From contig JANTQF010000155.1 of assembly GCA_032988165.1 (NCBI GenBank), positions 16,123-80,122 on the forward strand: a DNA stretch of 64,000 nt, read 5' to 3'. This stretch comes from Emmonsiellopsis sp. PD_33. Lineage: Eukaryota > Ascomycota > Eurotiomycetes > Onygenales > Ajellomycetaceae. Below the pieces are notes generated by a model, which saw only the letters and a list, made by a program, of their open reading frames with translations, was not told the DNA's origin and did no database searches. The position numbers and the translations under genes were made by a program. This document shows, piece by piece, positions 11,401 to 23,215 of this stretch (position 1 is its first letter; each line of letters begins with the position of its first letter).

Positions 11401-13601
11401 CAGTCTGAGACAGGGCGCGACCACTATCGAGTATCATCCCAAGAACATGGACCGTGGGTTCGTTGTTGATAATTGGGATTTTTTGGCAATGATGATCATC
11501 GCCATTCCTGTTGGTTGGAATCATTGGAATGGGATGGATGTAAGTTTCCAGCCTTCTGGTGCCCACATCTGGAGGGAAGTTCCGCTCCCACTCATCGGCT
11601 CCTGCTCAGGGCATGGCAATCGATCTAAAACTCTCCTTATCATGTATTGATGTCGTGTCATTCCAAAGTCGTGGGCTTGGCTTGATCTTTAATCCCCTAA
11701 TAATGGGTCTGTACATGGAGTGATTGATGGACTCCATGAAGGGGATGCCGTCAGTGAACTTTCCTTTCGCCTTTTCTCTTTCTTTTTTGCCTATCTGCCC
11801 CCCTCTTGCCTTTCTGTTCGCTAACTTCGCTTCCCTTCGATTTCGATTTCGATTTTTCTTTTTCTTTTTCCTTTTTTAGGGGAGGGGACGGCCAGGCTAC
11901 AGGTCACAGAATTGAACCATGACCTCCACAATTTAACAAAACTCTGATGTCCATCTCCGTCCTCGCGGCCCCATAACGGAGCAGGCGGCAGGGGCCGAAA
12001 CCATTGGACATTATTGGATTGGTGCCCGATGTTGAACCGGATTTTGGAGGAGGGAAAAAAATAAAAAACAAGCTATTTCCTCAAATAGCCCACTGGCCGA
12101 TAACCAATGTCTTCTGATCAATAATATCAAAAATGTGTCGAGGTTTATTGTCTTTTTTCTCTCTTGCCAACCGCCAAACTGCGAGCGTCTCTGCTTTTGA
12201 ATTGTGACTACCCCCTGGGCGTGCCTGGGAGAATATAAAACTGTTTCGTAAGTAATACACCAACACAAGCGAGAGAGTGGGGGGACAGCGTGAAGTAAAA
12301 AAAAAGAACGAAAGTACAGGACAGGGGGGCATCTGTGAGCCGAGAGAACGTGGGGAAATACATCTCGCCTGTATGTTCGTATTGAAACGTACGGGACCGA
12401 AATATTACAAGACCACGTATCGTACGAATATTTCTGCGGCGGGTTTGCGTTCTCTCTCCTCCGCATGGCCTGTCTCATCTCCACGTTCCCCGGATTCTGC
12501 GAGACATGATGATAGGAAGCAATCGGGGCGCGAAAGGCGTCGTCGGATGCGAGCTTGCGAATACGGCCGCACTATTCTTCTCAAATGCCGTTGAGATTTG
12601 GGCGAGGAAGGAAGATACTGTGTATCCACTCAGCAATTGCGGATCTGTCGCCTTGCTGTCCATCGATACAGATGATGTTAAAGATGAGGCAGATCGAGAA
12701 TTGCCGATAGCCCCCTCCGATGAACCCGTGAACAGATTGAATCTTGCAGTGGGATGATCAGTATGATGCATGAAACGCTGTTTAGAGTTTGTAAGGGGCC
12801 TAACAACTCACACTTTACAGATGAGGATGGCATTTAGTTGATAAATCCACGAACAATGTCTTGCATTGTGGCTGCTTCCATCATGCTTCAAATGCCCGAC
12901 GAAGAGTGTATGACTATGACCCGAGGGGACGGAGCCTGTATCATCGAGACACATGAACGCGGAAGTGCACTCTCCGAAAGTTGCGCCATGTATGATGCCG
13001 GTGCAGACCGCTGGATGTATGGATGGAGATGATGTGGGATGATCTGACCCAGCCATCCGATAAAAGCGCCCATTATTACGCAGTGGATGTACCAAGCCAG
13101 ATATTCCCGACGGCGTGGATGTGGGAACCAGTAGCGAGGATCAGACAGTGCCTTTGGGAGGGGCCAAGTTGCCGTTTTTTGCTCTCTGGGATAGATATTG
13201 AGTTTGGCTTTCAAATAGGCCAGAAATAAAGTGGGAAATTCCTGGCCTGTCGTTGAGACATTGTTGTTTTCTCGCTTGGTGTTGGGGCCATGCGTGGCTT
13301 GGTCGTATCCTTGCCATTTTTTGAGCCGATATTTACCACAAAAGAGGCGTGAAATATGGGAGCGAAGGAAAAATAGACAGGTTTATGGTATGGTATGTAG
13401 CTATCCCTTTGATGGCTGGCATCAACCTAACTTGCCCCGGATTCTTCCAAAGCAAGGAGAAGGAAGGCTCTCCAGTCTCCAGGTGAGATTGTCGGGGACT
13501 TATTTTAAGCTTTGGACACTGCGTCGCCCGAGTGCATGCAATGTTCCTATTTGATGGGTATTTATTATTAGCGTGATGGAGAGGAACCTTGAAATGTTGT
13601 A
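8403..13601. other. gene-poor spacer, 5.2 kb
   Basis: No coding sequence could be supported. It contains a TA dinucleotide run (8715-8738), a C9G7 homopolymer palindrome (8909-8924), GTACATACATACATGTAC-like tracts near 9400-9420, CATAT repeats near 9968-9989 and CGATTT repeats near 11840-11865. All open frames are short. With the stretch after the MITE it forms an 8.1-kb gap upstream of the transcription factor gene. It could hold distal regulatory DNA, a long non-coding RNA or decayed transposon sequence. Confidence 0.5.
8715..8738. repeat. TA dinucleotide microsatellite
   Basis: An uninterrupted run of about 12 TA units, seen directly. It lies about 300 bp beyond the stop of the gene ending at 8402 and is likely to vary in length between strains. 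Confidence 0.9.
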
Positions 13602-13969
13602 CGGAGGGCGCTTCCAAAAGTATTGCGCCACTAAGCTGCTAAATATACCACTAGGAACCAATCTGAATAGTATTACAGACATAAAAGTTATACTACTTAT
13701 GTAACTATTCTTTATAGAGATATAGGTCTTCCCCATAACTCAGTATGCTCTTTTAAATAGTATACACATTCAATTTATCTTCTAATTACAATACTAGAGT
13801 CCTTCTTCCTCTTTTAGAAGAGCTGAATACAGTGATTTAAGAAGATTACCATTATGTATTTAAATAATAAATGGATAAATAAATAATGAGGTGTATAAAT
13901 ACAGCTAAAAACCTGTGGTATTATCTAGTGGTTTTTTTAGTGGCGCAATACTTTTGGAAGCGCCCTCTG
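13602..13969. mobile_element. non-autonomous Tc1/mariner-type MITE, 368 bp
   Basis: Both ends carry a 34-bp terminal inverted repeat, at 13602-13635 and 13936-13969. The two copies differ at one base (position 2, G versus A). The outer end starts C(G/A)GAGGGCGCTTCC, and the inner part runs through AAAAGTATTGCGCCACTAA. The element is flanked on each side by TA (13600-13601 and 13970-13971), the target duplication made by Tc1/mariner/pogo transposases. The interior is AT-rich, has no open frame of useful length and contains further imperfect inverted CCACTA motifs just inside the ends. It therefore codes for no transposase and would have needed one from an autonomous relative elsewhere in the genome. 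The near-identical ends suggest a fairly recent insertion. Confidence 0.85.
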
Positions 13970-16527
13970 TAGCTTGTCTGGACTGCCAAGCAGGAGAGAA
14001 CATGGGCTACCTCGCAGGGAGTTGGGTCAGGGCAAGTCCCATCTCAAGGAACATCCGGAATTGTTTTCCTTGAGGCGTGGTGCTGACGACTGTACTGCTG
14101 GTCACATTTTTGAGCGACTTGTGACGGTGACGGCCAGTTTTATTTGCAGATGCTGCCGATGGCTTGGTTGACGGTTGCTATCTTCGTGAATCTACAGGAG
14201 GGAAAATGTGGTGGCACGAAGAGGAACCTGCACTGGGATTATTCTTGTCTCTCCGCACAGCGCGGAGTTTTGATTGCCGGCCTGGACAATGAGGGGTAAA
14301 AGAGCAGTGGCATCCTAGCAATTCTGGGGGGGTCATCAGCAAACGAATGTTGCTGAGTCCAATGAGTGAACAGGAAATACCATGGAAATAATTTCGAAGG
14401 TAACGGGGATGTTTTCAGAGCATCTTCCCCATCCGGCACAGGAGAGTATCTTCTGATGAAATAAAGGGCTCGGCGTAATTCAGCAAAAAGGGATATGGAA
14501 TTCGCCACTTCCCCCGAAGATTCCCCCGAAGACGACGTCTGTGAAAGCGACAAGCAGATATTAAAACGTCCCCTCGGCGTCTTCCCCCCTGGAGGGCTGG
14601 TGTAAGAATGCTACATAGATCGCCTGCATCGCATGACCACAGGCTACAGCTCTGAACGAGCGGAGCAAAATTGCCAGGGCTTAATATTAGTAAAGCGGAA
14701 GATGTTGGTATGTGATGGGTTAATGATCGGGGATTTTATCCGCACGCGATTTTAACTGGACAATGATGTGTTCGTGTTGGTCATCGCTGCCAGGATTCAG
14801 CGACTAAAACCGTCCATCAGTGGACCATGCTGGCATGTTCCTTTCTGTCACTTCCTTCCCCGCGCAATTGACTTGGAAGAGATGGAGGCGAGGATGGAGC
14901 TCTGGAGCAGGGGTGCTTTCAAGATTCTGGGTACCAGAATGGGGAGGCTATGGGTGATTCACTGCCTGTCAGGCTGTCCCTGGCCGGGAATTTGGAAGAA
15001 GGTCAGGGATATTTGGCGGGTTTCCAGAGACCGTTATGCTGGGATTGTTTTTGGAATGATTTGCGAAAGCCGGGGAAAAGATAAGCGGCAACGGCGCGGA
15101 GCGGCGAGGATTATTCAATAGTTCCCTGCGTCTCTCTCCTCGCATTGGTGGGAGTCTCGTCGTTCCTTGGAGTCTTGGGCGGAGAGGCTTCGAGATGGCT
15201 GGGCAGGATGATCGAACACGGCCATCGAGGAGATAGATGTACGGTCCTATACGGTATGGTATTGGTACAGTATGGACTGGACCTATTGTCCCTCGAGGCG
15301 GGATGGGAATATTGGAGGCTCGAGGATGCCGGAGTGGAGGGAGCCAGTGCCTTGGAAACGCCACAGAGCCACTCTGGGGGTAACCTCGTCCAGCGAGCTC
15401 ATCGTCTCAGCGGGCGGCCTGTGAGCAGCAGCACTCCAGACTCCAGTCTGTCTCCCACCCGGGGCAGGCCTGCTTTTTGAGCTGGCGAGCTGCAATTGTC
15501 ACGCTGGCCACCGAGCAGGGGAGCCCGACACAGTGGTTGAGCTGGGAGCGGCGACGAAACGAAACGGTACTGGAATTACGCTTACCGTACGCGCCCGCTC
15601 GACGCGGCTGCGGCGGACAGGCAGGGCGTATGGTGCCGTAATCGCGTAATCTATCCAAGCTGTGCTGGGGTACCTGCGGGCTGTGGACAGGCCCAGCAGC
15701 CCAGTGCGGGCGGCGCCCATCACCAACAAGTACCTCCCCATCCACCTCCCCATCCACTCCCCGTCTCCAACCTCCAACCTCCAACCTCCAGTCTCCAATG
15801 CCCTCTCCTCTCGCCAGTCCCCAGTCCAATCCGCCCGCACACACTGCTCCTCGACTCTGGCGTTGTTTGCTTGTCCTCGACTCCTCGTAGCCGGTGAGCC
15901 CACTTGGCTGCAGCGTCGCCTATCCACCGCACTGCGGCTCGCTCTGGTCTTCCCAATTCTTCGGGTGCACATTCGACTCCCGCCCAATTCCCTGGCGGTG
16001 TCTCCACCAACCTCCCTCTGCCACTCCCTCTGTGCGTTGGGGTCTGCTCAGCTGTTGTCGACGTCTTCGTGAGCTTGTGTCCCTCGTGCTGAGAGCAGGG
16101 CGGTAACTGCTAGCTGTGTTGTGGGCATAATCCCTGGGTTGCTTCCCGAGCCCTGACCAAGGAACCTGTGCCCAACTCCGTTTCTCGGCCCGCTCTAGAC
16201 GTGCTGTCAGGCTGGCACAGATCAAGGTACAAATCTTATCTGCTTCATGCTTTGCGAGTCTGCTTGGCTAACTGCCTTTTTTACTTTGTGGCAGGTTTAA
16301 ACCCGCGCATTCACCTTTGACGAGACGAAGCTTGGGCCCTCCCAGCGCCGTCTTCCTTTCTTCAGATCCCCCCCCCCCCCTCTTTCGTATCTGTTTGCTC
16401 TCTGGACCGCCTCCTCAATTCGCCATGCTATCAGCTTGCTGGGCCCTGTGTGTCTGATACGGTTCGCTCTCATAAAAATTTGCTTTATCTGGCTGTGGAT
16501 GGCCGGGGGTTTTGAAGCCCCATCATC
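13970..16527. other. upstream region of the transcription factor gene
   Basis: A 2.6-kb stretch without a supportable gene. From about 15,700 it becomes pyrimidine-rich on the plus strand, with tandem CTCCAAC units near 15766-15797 and a C-run near 16369-16381. This is typical of a fungal promoter and long 5' UTR leading to the ATG at 16528. Open frames in this part are products of the CT-rich composition. Confidence 0.5.
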
Positions 16528-19500
16528 ATGGAGGTAGCTCCAGACGACAAGCCAAAGGCGAGGGCGACCCCTCCACCCCAGTCTGTCCATTTACCCCCCC
16601 CTCGTGGCCCTTATGATCCTGGTTGGCGCACCCAATATAATACTTATGACGCCCCGAATCCTGACCCGCACGGTGCGCCTCCGCCTCCGCAATCTGCCCG
16701 CGGGCCGCCTGTGTATACGGGGCCCCCGAGGGGGCCCCCCGACATGTACGGACGACATGGGAGTATGCCAGGGCCATCTCCCACTTCCGAATCCCATAGC
16801 GCTTTTCGACCCATAAATGGCTCCCATGAACAGCACCCACCCACCCATGGACTTCCTCCTGGGCCGGGTCAAGGACCAGCAAATTATCGACCACATGTGG
16901 GATACCCTCCGAACGAACCTCGCCCGAACGGAGAAGCGCACTCATTACCAATGATCTCTCATGGTGATCCAGTCCAGCAAATACCTGCTTCCCATCCTCA
17001 CACACCATACACACCTGGCCCTGTTCCTCAAACCCCTGGCGTCTATGATGGGGGCGGCTACTTCGTTGGACAGGCTGGAGCATCTATGGCAAATCGACAG
17101 CGAAGGACGACACGAGCACAGCAGGTAAATCGTTTTAATTAGGCTAATATTGTTTATGTTCTAACTCTGAATCCAGGCTTGCGATCAATGCCGGTCACGA
17201 AAAGCAAAATGCGACGAAGGTAGACCTTCCTGCAGTCATTGCAAAGACAACAATGTTCAATGTGTTTACAAGGATGTTCCGCCCGCCAAGTAAGTTGTAA
17301 ATCGCTGCATGATAACTATATGAAAAGTCCTGACTTAGGGGTGGTGTGAAGACACGAGAGGTCGACACAGATTATTGTTGACAGGCTGGACAAGCTGGAT
17401 GGTGGAAGGGATGAGGTCATGGCAAAACTGAATGAACTCTCGACGATTGTGGCCAATTTCAAATCACAACTGGATGCCTTAACTGGCGGTGTTCCTTCCC
17501 CCAAGCAGGTGCAAAAAACGCCAACCGTTCCCAAAGTAGAGGTTAACCCGACTTTGGCTTCGACAAGCAAACCATCGCCCGAAGGATATGATATTTCCGG
17601 TCTCCAGAGGGGTCCTGACTTGAGAATAAATGATGACCCCCAAGGCTCGCCGAATCTTGACACTCGTGAACTTTCAATCCCGATAGAACACATGACTGCG
17701 GCACATAAGCTACTTTTATGGCCCTCCATCCAGAAATTAGTGCCTGAGAAAATAGATGATGATTATGTGATGCGACTGGAAGAAACCCGGGGCTCGCTCA
17801 GACCCTACGGCCAAGGCGAAGGGGACGATCTCCGACGCTCTACAAGCCCGACGACTAGTACCTCCCCTGCTGTGCCCTCGCCACCGGAACTTGCATGGGG
17901 AACAGGCTATGGGATACCCCCGGGCACTGATCTCACAACATTCTCTTCAAGACCCCAAGCTGGTGGATTAACTAGTTCCGGCATCCTGAACGTCGATGAA
18001 GAAACCGTTACATCACACCTTCAAAGCTACTTGGATAATATACACAACCTCCATCCATTCCTTGATGGTCTCGAACTGCACACTTTGGTTAGTGGTTTTA
18101 TCCGCAACTACAGCCCCGCAAAAGTCATGTCTCCTCCACTCCCTGCTGGCGATCCACTGGCAGGTTTGCCCAGGGGCAAGAGAAAGAGATCAGCAGACTA
18201 TTCCTCGGGAATGACTGAGACAGCCTCTTATGAAGCAGCCAGTTTTGCAATTCCCAAATCCATGGATAATGCTATTGTTTTGCTTGTTCTTGCGTTGGGC
18301 GCCATATGTTCCGTGAAAACAGATCTCCCTGGACCGGTCCCTAATCCAAACACGGCCCGTCCGAGTTCACCATATCCCAATATTCTGGAGGCATCACCTA
18401 GCTTATCTGAATCGGGAAACACATCTACGTTTCGTTCCCCAAGTGAAGAGTTATACTCTCCTGCTTCTGGTCATAATCGAAGACCATCTTATGACATGTG
18501 GACCAAGTCTGATAGTAGCCCAACTTGGCGGAACATGGATGTGATTCCTGGCCTGGCATATTTTGCACTGGCTTCAGACATCCTGGGTAATCTTCTAGGA
18601 GGGAATGACTTGAAGCATGCACAAGCCTGCTTACTTGCTGCCCTTTATACTGGCCAGCTAGCTCGCCCCTTTTCTAGTCATGCTTGGATCTGTGAAGCAT
18701 CCCGGACCTGTCAAGTCCTTCTGCGGCCGTAAGTTTCCTCCTCATTTGAAGGAATATTACTCTTAAGCTGATATTATTATAGTCGGAATTTTGATCTCCT
18801 GAAGAATGGGAGCCCGCGGAAGGAGCTAATTAAATTTGCATTTTGGACCTGTCTGCTGCTAGAAAGGTACTTTCCTGCTGAATTCTAATACTTGTGTTAT
18901 TGAAGCTCACCTTTTTGCGCAGCGATATCCTGGCAGAATTAGACCTCCCCGCGAGCGGGATAAGCCGTTTCGAGGATCGACTTTATACCACGCATGGTCT
19001 GTTTGCCACACCTGATGTGGATACAATGTATCGTCGCAATGACACGGACATGATATACTATATGATACAAATTCATTTAAGAAAGGCTCTGAACCGGGTT
19101 CATACTGAGTTATACAAAGCTGAGAGTATGCAACGCTGTCTCCACGCTTGTTTAGTGGCATTTAATATTGACTATAATTGTAGCGCACGATTCCGGGTCC
19201 AAAAAATCCACATGGAGTACCGGGATGCAAGAGACTCTCAGCTACAATCTTGAAATATGGCGGAAATACTTACCAGAGGAATTGAGATGGGAGGACGGTG
19301 ATCCACCGTCAGACAAAATCAACATTGCTCGAATGCGCGCCAAGTACTACGGAGCACGTTATATTATCCATCGGCCGCTACTCCACCATGCTCTCCATCC
19401 CATGTCCTCAAACTTGACTTCAGCGACCGCCCCATCTCCCAGTCCTTCAAATGTTTCTAGTTCACAATCACATTCATCGCCACCTGAAAAACCGGCCCTC

Positions 19501-19997
19501 GTCGCCCCAACACAGGAAAGACATTCAAGTGATATGGGACCACCCGGCAGAACTGTGATGGTACCAGATAAGCAACCATCGATGATCAAGCTTCTTGATT
19601 CCAAGGTCCATAAGGCTTGTCAAGCCTGCATTGAAGCAGCGATACAGAGCACAATAGCATTTGATGGAATTAAGGGACGACTAATTGTCACCAATATTTT
19701 CGGGACAGCTCATGCGTAAGTTGTTGAAATTATGCGATTTCTGATGTCCTCTTCTAATAATGTATTGACAGGCAATTTGGCAACATGCTCGTTTTATCTG
19801 CAACCTACATGTCACCGCTTTCTCAGCTCGTCGATAGGGACACGCTCAAGCACCTCCTCGATCGCACGATTAAGTTCCTGTTGCAAAATAGACACATATC
19901 CCCGAGCTTAAAGAAGGACGCGGATATCCTGATATTAATTCGCAGCAAAATTTTCGAACCTCCGACGACGAGTTTCTCATCCACCGACGGGTCTTGA
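16528..19997 (+). CDS. Zn(II)2Cys6 fungal transcription factor, seven exons
   Basis: Proposed exons are 16528-17124, 17177-17289, 17352-18728, 18783-18866, 18923-19125, 19184-19715 and 19772-19997. They join in phase to 1,043 codons with six introns of 52-62 nt. Residues 1-190 are Pro/Gly-rich and disordered. Residues 201-228 hold the binuclear zinc cluster CX2CX6CX6CX2CX6C (C201, C204, C211, C218, C221, C228), with the usual basic RSRKAK between the second and third cysteines. A short linker (KHERSTQ) and a coiled helix with leucine spacing follow (about 240-280), the usual dimerisation element. From about residue 455 to the end lies an alpha-helical region like the fungal-specific transcription factor domain (HxLHPFL-type start, RYIIHRPLL near the distal part). 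The protein should bind DNA as a dimer at CGG-containing sites. Its target pathway cannot be told from sequence. Intron 2 was placed at 17290-17351 because this gives the family-like KxE(K/R)xTQ linker. Confidence 0.88.
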
Positions 19998-21331
19998 CGC
20001 CCTGCATAACATACATAATAACAACGTCGTTCCGCAATGTTTGGCATCTTCTGATTGATTTTATTGTATTTGTTCCTATATATTCACTCTACATATTGGC
20101 ATCACCTATATATTTGGTTATCTTTCCTTTTGGCCAATTATTTGGCATGGGCGGCAAATTGTGTTTTACATTGAAATCATCTTTGGCCCGGCGATGGAGG
20201 CATTTTTGTCTGATTTATTGTACTTTTTTTTCCTCAGTTATATATAATGTTTTATTTGCCTGTTTCAAGACTTTTTGGAGATATGGTGTACCGATGTACA
20301 TGTGTTGGGTAAATCTCTCGCGTTTGGAGCCTGAGCATCCTTTTCTTGATGATACCCTTTTACACCATTTCCATCCATATTTCAGATATCGCAGGATTAA
20401 AGCATGTCTATCTTGCCCTGTTGGTGACAGTATAGGCTAGTCCATGTTATGACTGGTCAATGCTGTCTTATTTGAGGTGTTGTTCTTGTTGTTAATTTGT
20501 TTTTGGTTGCCTCTCTCTACTGTGGGCTGCCATTTCTTCATTCTTGAATTTTTGGTGTTATTTCTTCCCGGATTTTGTGATTGGGCGGCTACTCTGCTTT
20601 ATTATTTTGAAATGCGATGCTTCCCAACTGTTTTATATTTCATCTTGGATTACTATTATTAACTATTATCGCTACATTGACAGAAACTCAGAAAGAAAGT
20701 ATTTCCTCTCTCCAATCAATGCACGGATCAATCCCACCTGGAGAGGGCTGGGGATTCGGGAAGTGGCGCTAGGCAGGACACGGAACCGAGGCAAGGGGGA
20801 AATTGTGTGGGGAGCCAGCTCTCTTCCAGCATCCCAGGGCTGGGTAGGGTTACGGTTCTCCGCATCAAAACAGGGTTCAATCCGGGGCTGGGCTCTTGCG
20901 AGGGCTTCACTGTCGGCTTTGCTTTGGAGAGGTTTTGTTACTTTGATCTGACCGATTTTTTAGTTACATAGCAGTTGGCCTTTTTTTTTTTTTTGAACAT
21001 CTCTCTTATCGGTAACCGATCTGTTCATCTGTCCTTGGTTACACGCCGAGTATGCATCTGTTTGAGACTCTTGAGTGGAGGGAGCTGTAGCCGCTCTCCA
21101 CGCTAGTTAACGGGGCATGGAGCGACCGTTTTCCACCAGCAATTCACATGCCGCCTATCCCTCGGACATGGATGTTGCGGTAGCGTGGGCATTTCTTACG
21201 GCCAAAAACAATAATAGGAGACGCTCTCCCAGGCCTTCTTGACCATGTCTACTATTCACTCCGTTGTTGAATAGTTGAGCCTTTTGCACTTGCAATCCTA
21301 TCCCGCAAATCAATTCAATCATCCCGCCATC
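19998..21331. other. 3' UTR and intergenic spacer
   Basis: T-rich sequence follows the stop codon of the transcription factor gene for about 700 bp. A moderately GC-rich promoter of the dehydrogenase gene then follows. A T-run lies near 20982-20994. No gene or structured RNA is apparent. Confidence 0.5.
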
Positions 21332-22424
21332 ATGCCTTCCCGCCGCTGGCCGTCTCGCGAAGGTATGTATGCCCCCCGCAAACCGCGAGACCCCTACTAA
21401 CATGATCGCAGGCTTCACTGCCGACGTCGTCGGGGGTCTCTTCAAGAGCACCGCCCTGGCCCCCTCGCTCACCCTCCCCCTCTACATACTCTCCCAGTAC
21501 ACGCAACGAGGCCAATCCATCGCCTCTGCGCGGCCGCAGGCGCTCAAAACCCTCAAGATCCTGCTCGCCATCGGCCTAGTCCGCTCCTTCAACGGGCTCA
21601 TAAACCGCATCGCCCTTAACCACGGCACATCGGACACCTACAACTGGAAGAGCGAAATAGCCATTGTAACCGGCGGCAGCGACGGCATCGGACGGCGCGT
21701 GGCCGTCCTCCTCGCCGCACAGGGCGTCAAAGTTGCCGTCCTGGACATCCAGCCGCTAAAATACCACCCGCCCGCCAACATCCGCTACTTCAACTGCGAC
21801 ATCGGGTCCCCCGAGGCCGTCTCCGCCGCCGCCGCCCAAGTGCGCGAAGCCTACGGCGAGCCCACGATCCTCATCAACAACGCGGGGATTGCCAAGGGCA
21901 CCACGATCCTCGACGGCACCGAGGCCAGCACGCGGCAGATCTTCGACGTCAACACGCTCTCGCACTACTGGCTGGCGCGCGAGTTCCTGCCCAAGATGGT
22001 GCAGCGCAACCACGGCATGGTAGTGACCGTGGCGTCGCAGGCAGGGTACATCGTCAGCGCGAACATGGTAGATTACTCGGCCAGCAAGTCGGCGGCGGTG
22101 ACGTTCCACGAGGGCCTGACGACGGAGCTGGTGACGCGCTACAAGGCGCCCAAGGTGCGCACGGTGCTGATCTCGCAAGGGTTCGCGCGCACGTATCTGT
22201 CGCGCGATCTGAACCCGGAGGATACGTTCTTCCAGCCGCTGCTGGAGCCGGAGACGGTGGCGGAGGCGTTGGTTAAGCAGGTGCTGACGGGGTCGAGTGG
22301 GCAGGTTATGGTGCCTGGGTCGACGGGGTTCTTTGCGCGGAATCTGAGGTCGTTTCCGTATTGGTTTCAGAATAATGTGAGGGATGCGTGTGAGAAGTTG
22401 ATGAGGCCGCCGCATCTGAGATAG
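21332..22424 (+). CDS. classical short-chain dehydrogenase/reductase, membrane-anchored type
   Basis: Exons are 21332-21362 and 21412-22424, joined across a 49-nt intron with GTATGT, a CTAAC branch site and GCAG, giving 347 residues. This start (MPSRRWPSRE) is preferred over the ATG at 21369, which lies inside the intron. A hydrophobic segment at about residues 57-70 probably anchors the protein to a membrane. The Rossmann fold shows TGGSDGIG (97-104), Asp122 after the second strand (favouring NAD(H) over NADP(H)), NNAG (166-169), catalytic Ser219, and YSASK with Tyr232 and Lys236. The layout resembles the retinol dehydrogenase/17-beta-hydroxysteroid dehydrogenase type 11 group, which acts on lipophilic alcohols at the ER or lipid droplets. 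The actual substrate is unknown. The central part is strikingly GC-rich at third codon positions. Confidence 0.9.
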
Positions 22425-23215
22425 GGGGGGGGGATTTTTGTTGGGGTTTTTGTATATATCCTTGTTGTGGTTAGGGCTGAGATTTCGTTTATGTTCTTTT
22501 TATTTTTGTTTATTTTTCCTGGCTGGTTATTAACTTAGTTATGTGTTTGAAGCTTTATCATTTTCTTCTCCGTTAATTGGCCTCGACCGATGCATGTAAT
22601 TAACTATCAGTATTTCCTATGTCTAGTATAGCCAATATCAATATCAACATCAATTATCCAACTCATTACCTGGGCTATTTATGCATGCATATCTGTGTCC
22701 ACTGCCACCAGCAACCAACCCCCAGCCCCCTCCGTTCAAGTGCAACTAAATACCAGCCAGCCACCAACTCTGTCCAACTCCCCAGCCATTGGGCGGCTGC
22801 AACTTCAAGATCGCCACTCACCAGCAGACTGTCTGCAGCGCAAAATCAAGACACGATTTCTCTCCGTCTCATCTCCGAATCTCCTGCTCTGAAAGCTGCC
22901 ATCTTTTCTACTTCTTCTATTAACTATTTTTGCATCCATGGTTCTGCCCGCGGGAACTCAACCGGGCTCTCAGCTGAGCCGCATCCACTAGTTTAACCAA
23001 GTTTAGTGTCCCGCCCGCTGTAAACAAACAAACAACAACATCATCATCATCTTCTATCGATCTATCTATCTATCGATCTATCTATCGATCTATCTATCTA
23101 CATTCCAACCACAACTACACCTACCATTTACGACGACCTACTACACACTCCTACCACCTCCTGCTGCTATGATACCCACCACCTAACCACCCACCACCCA
23201 CCACCCACCACAACA
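22425..23215 (+). promoter_or_regulatory. promoter and 5' leader of the leashin-type gene
   Basis: The region holds the G-run and T-rich 3' UTR of the dehydrogenase gene up to about 22,600. CA/CT-rich sequence follows, with CATCAT and GATCTATC repeats (23038-23100) and an ACC-rich leader. The ATG at 23216 sits in the favourable context CACAACAATG. Promoter limits cannot be set from sequence. Confidence 0.45.
23054..23100. repeat. TATC/GATC microsatellite in the 5' leader
   Basis: Interrupted tandem CTAT units with periodic GATC (pattern CTATCGATCTATCTAT), about 47 bp long, ending 115 bp before the leashin start codon. Seen directly. Confidence 0.85.

Noticed and set aside
21756..22415. Antisense open frame of 219 codons opposite the dehydrogenase
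   Set aside because: It is explained by the strong GC bias of the sense codons; the product is an Arg/His/Leu-rich string with no family features.
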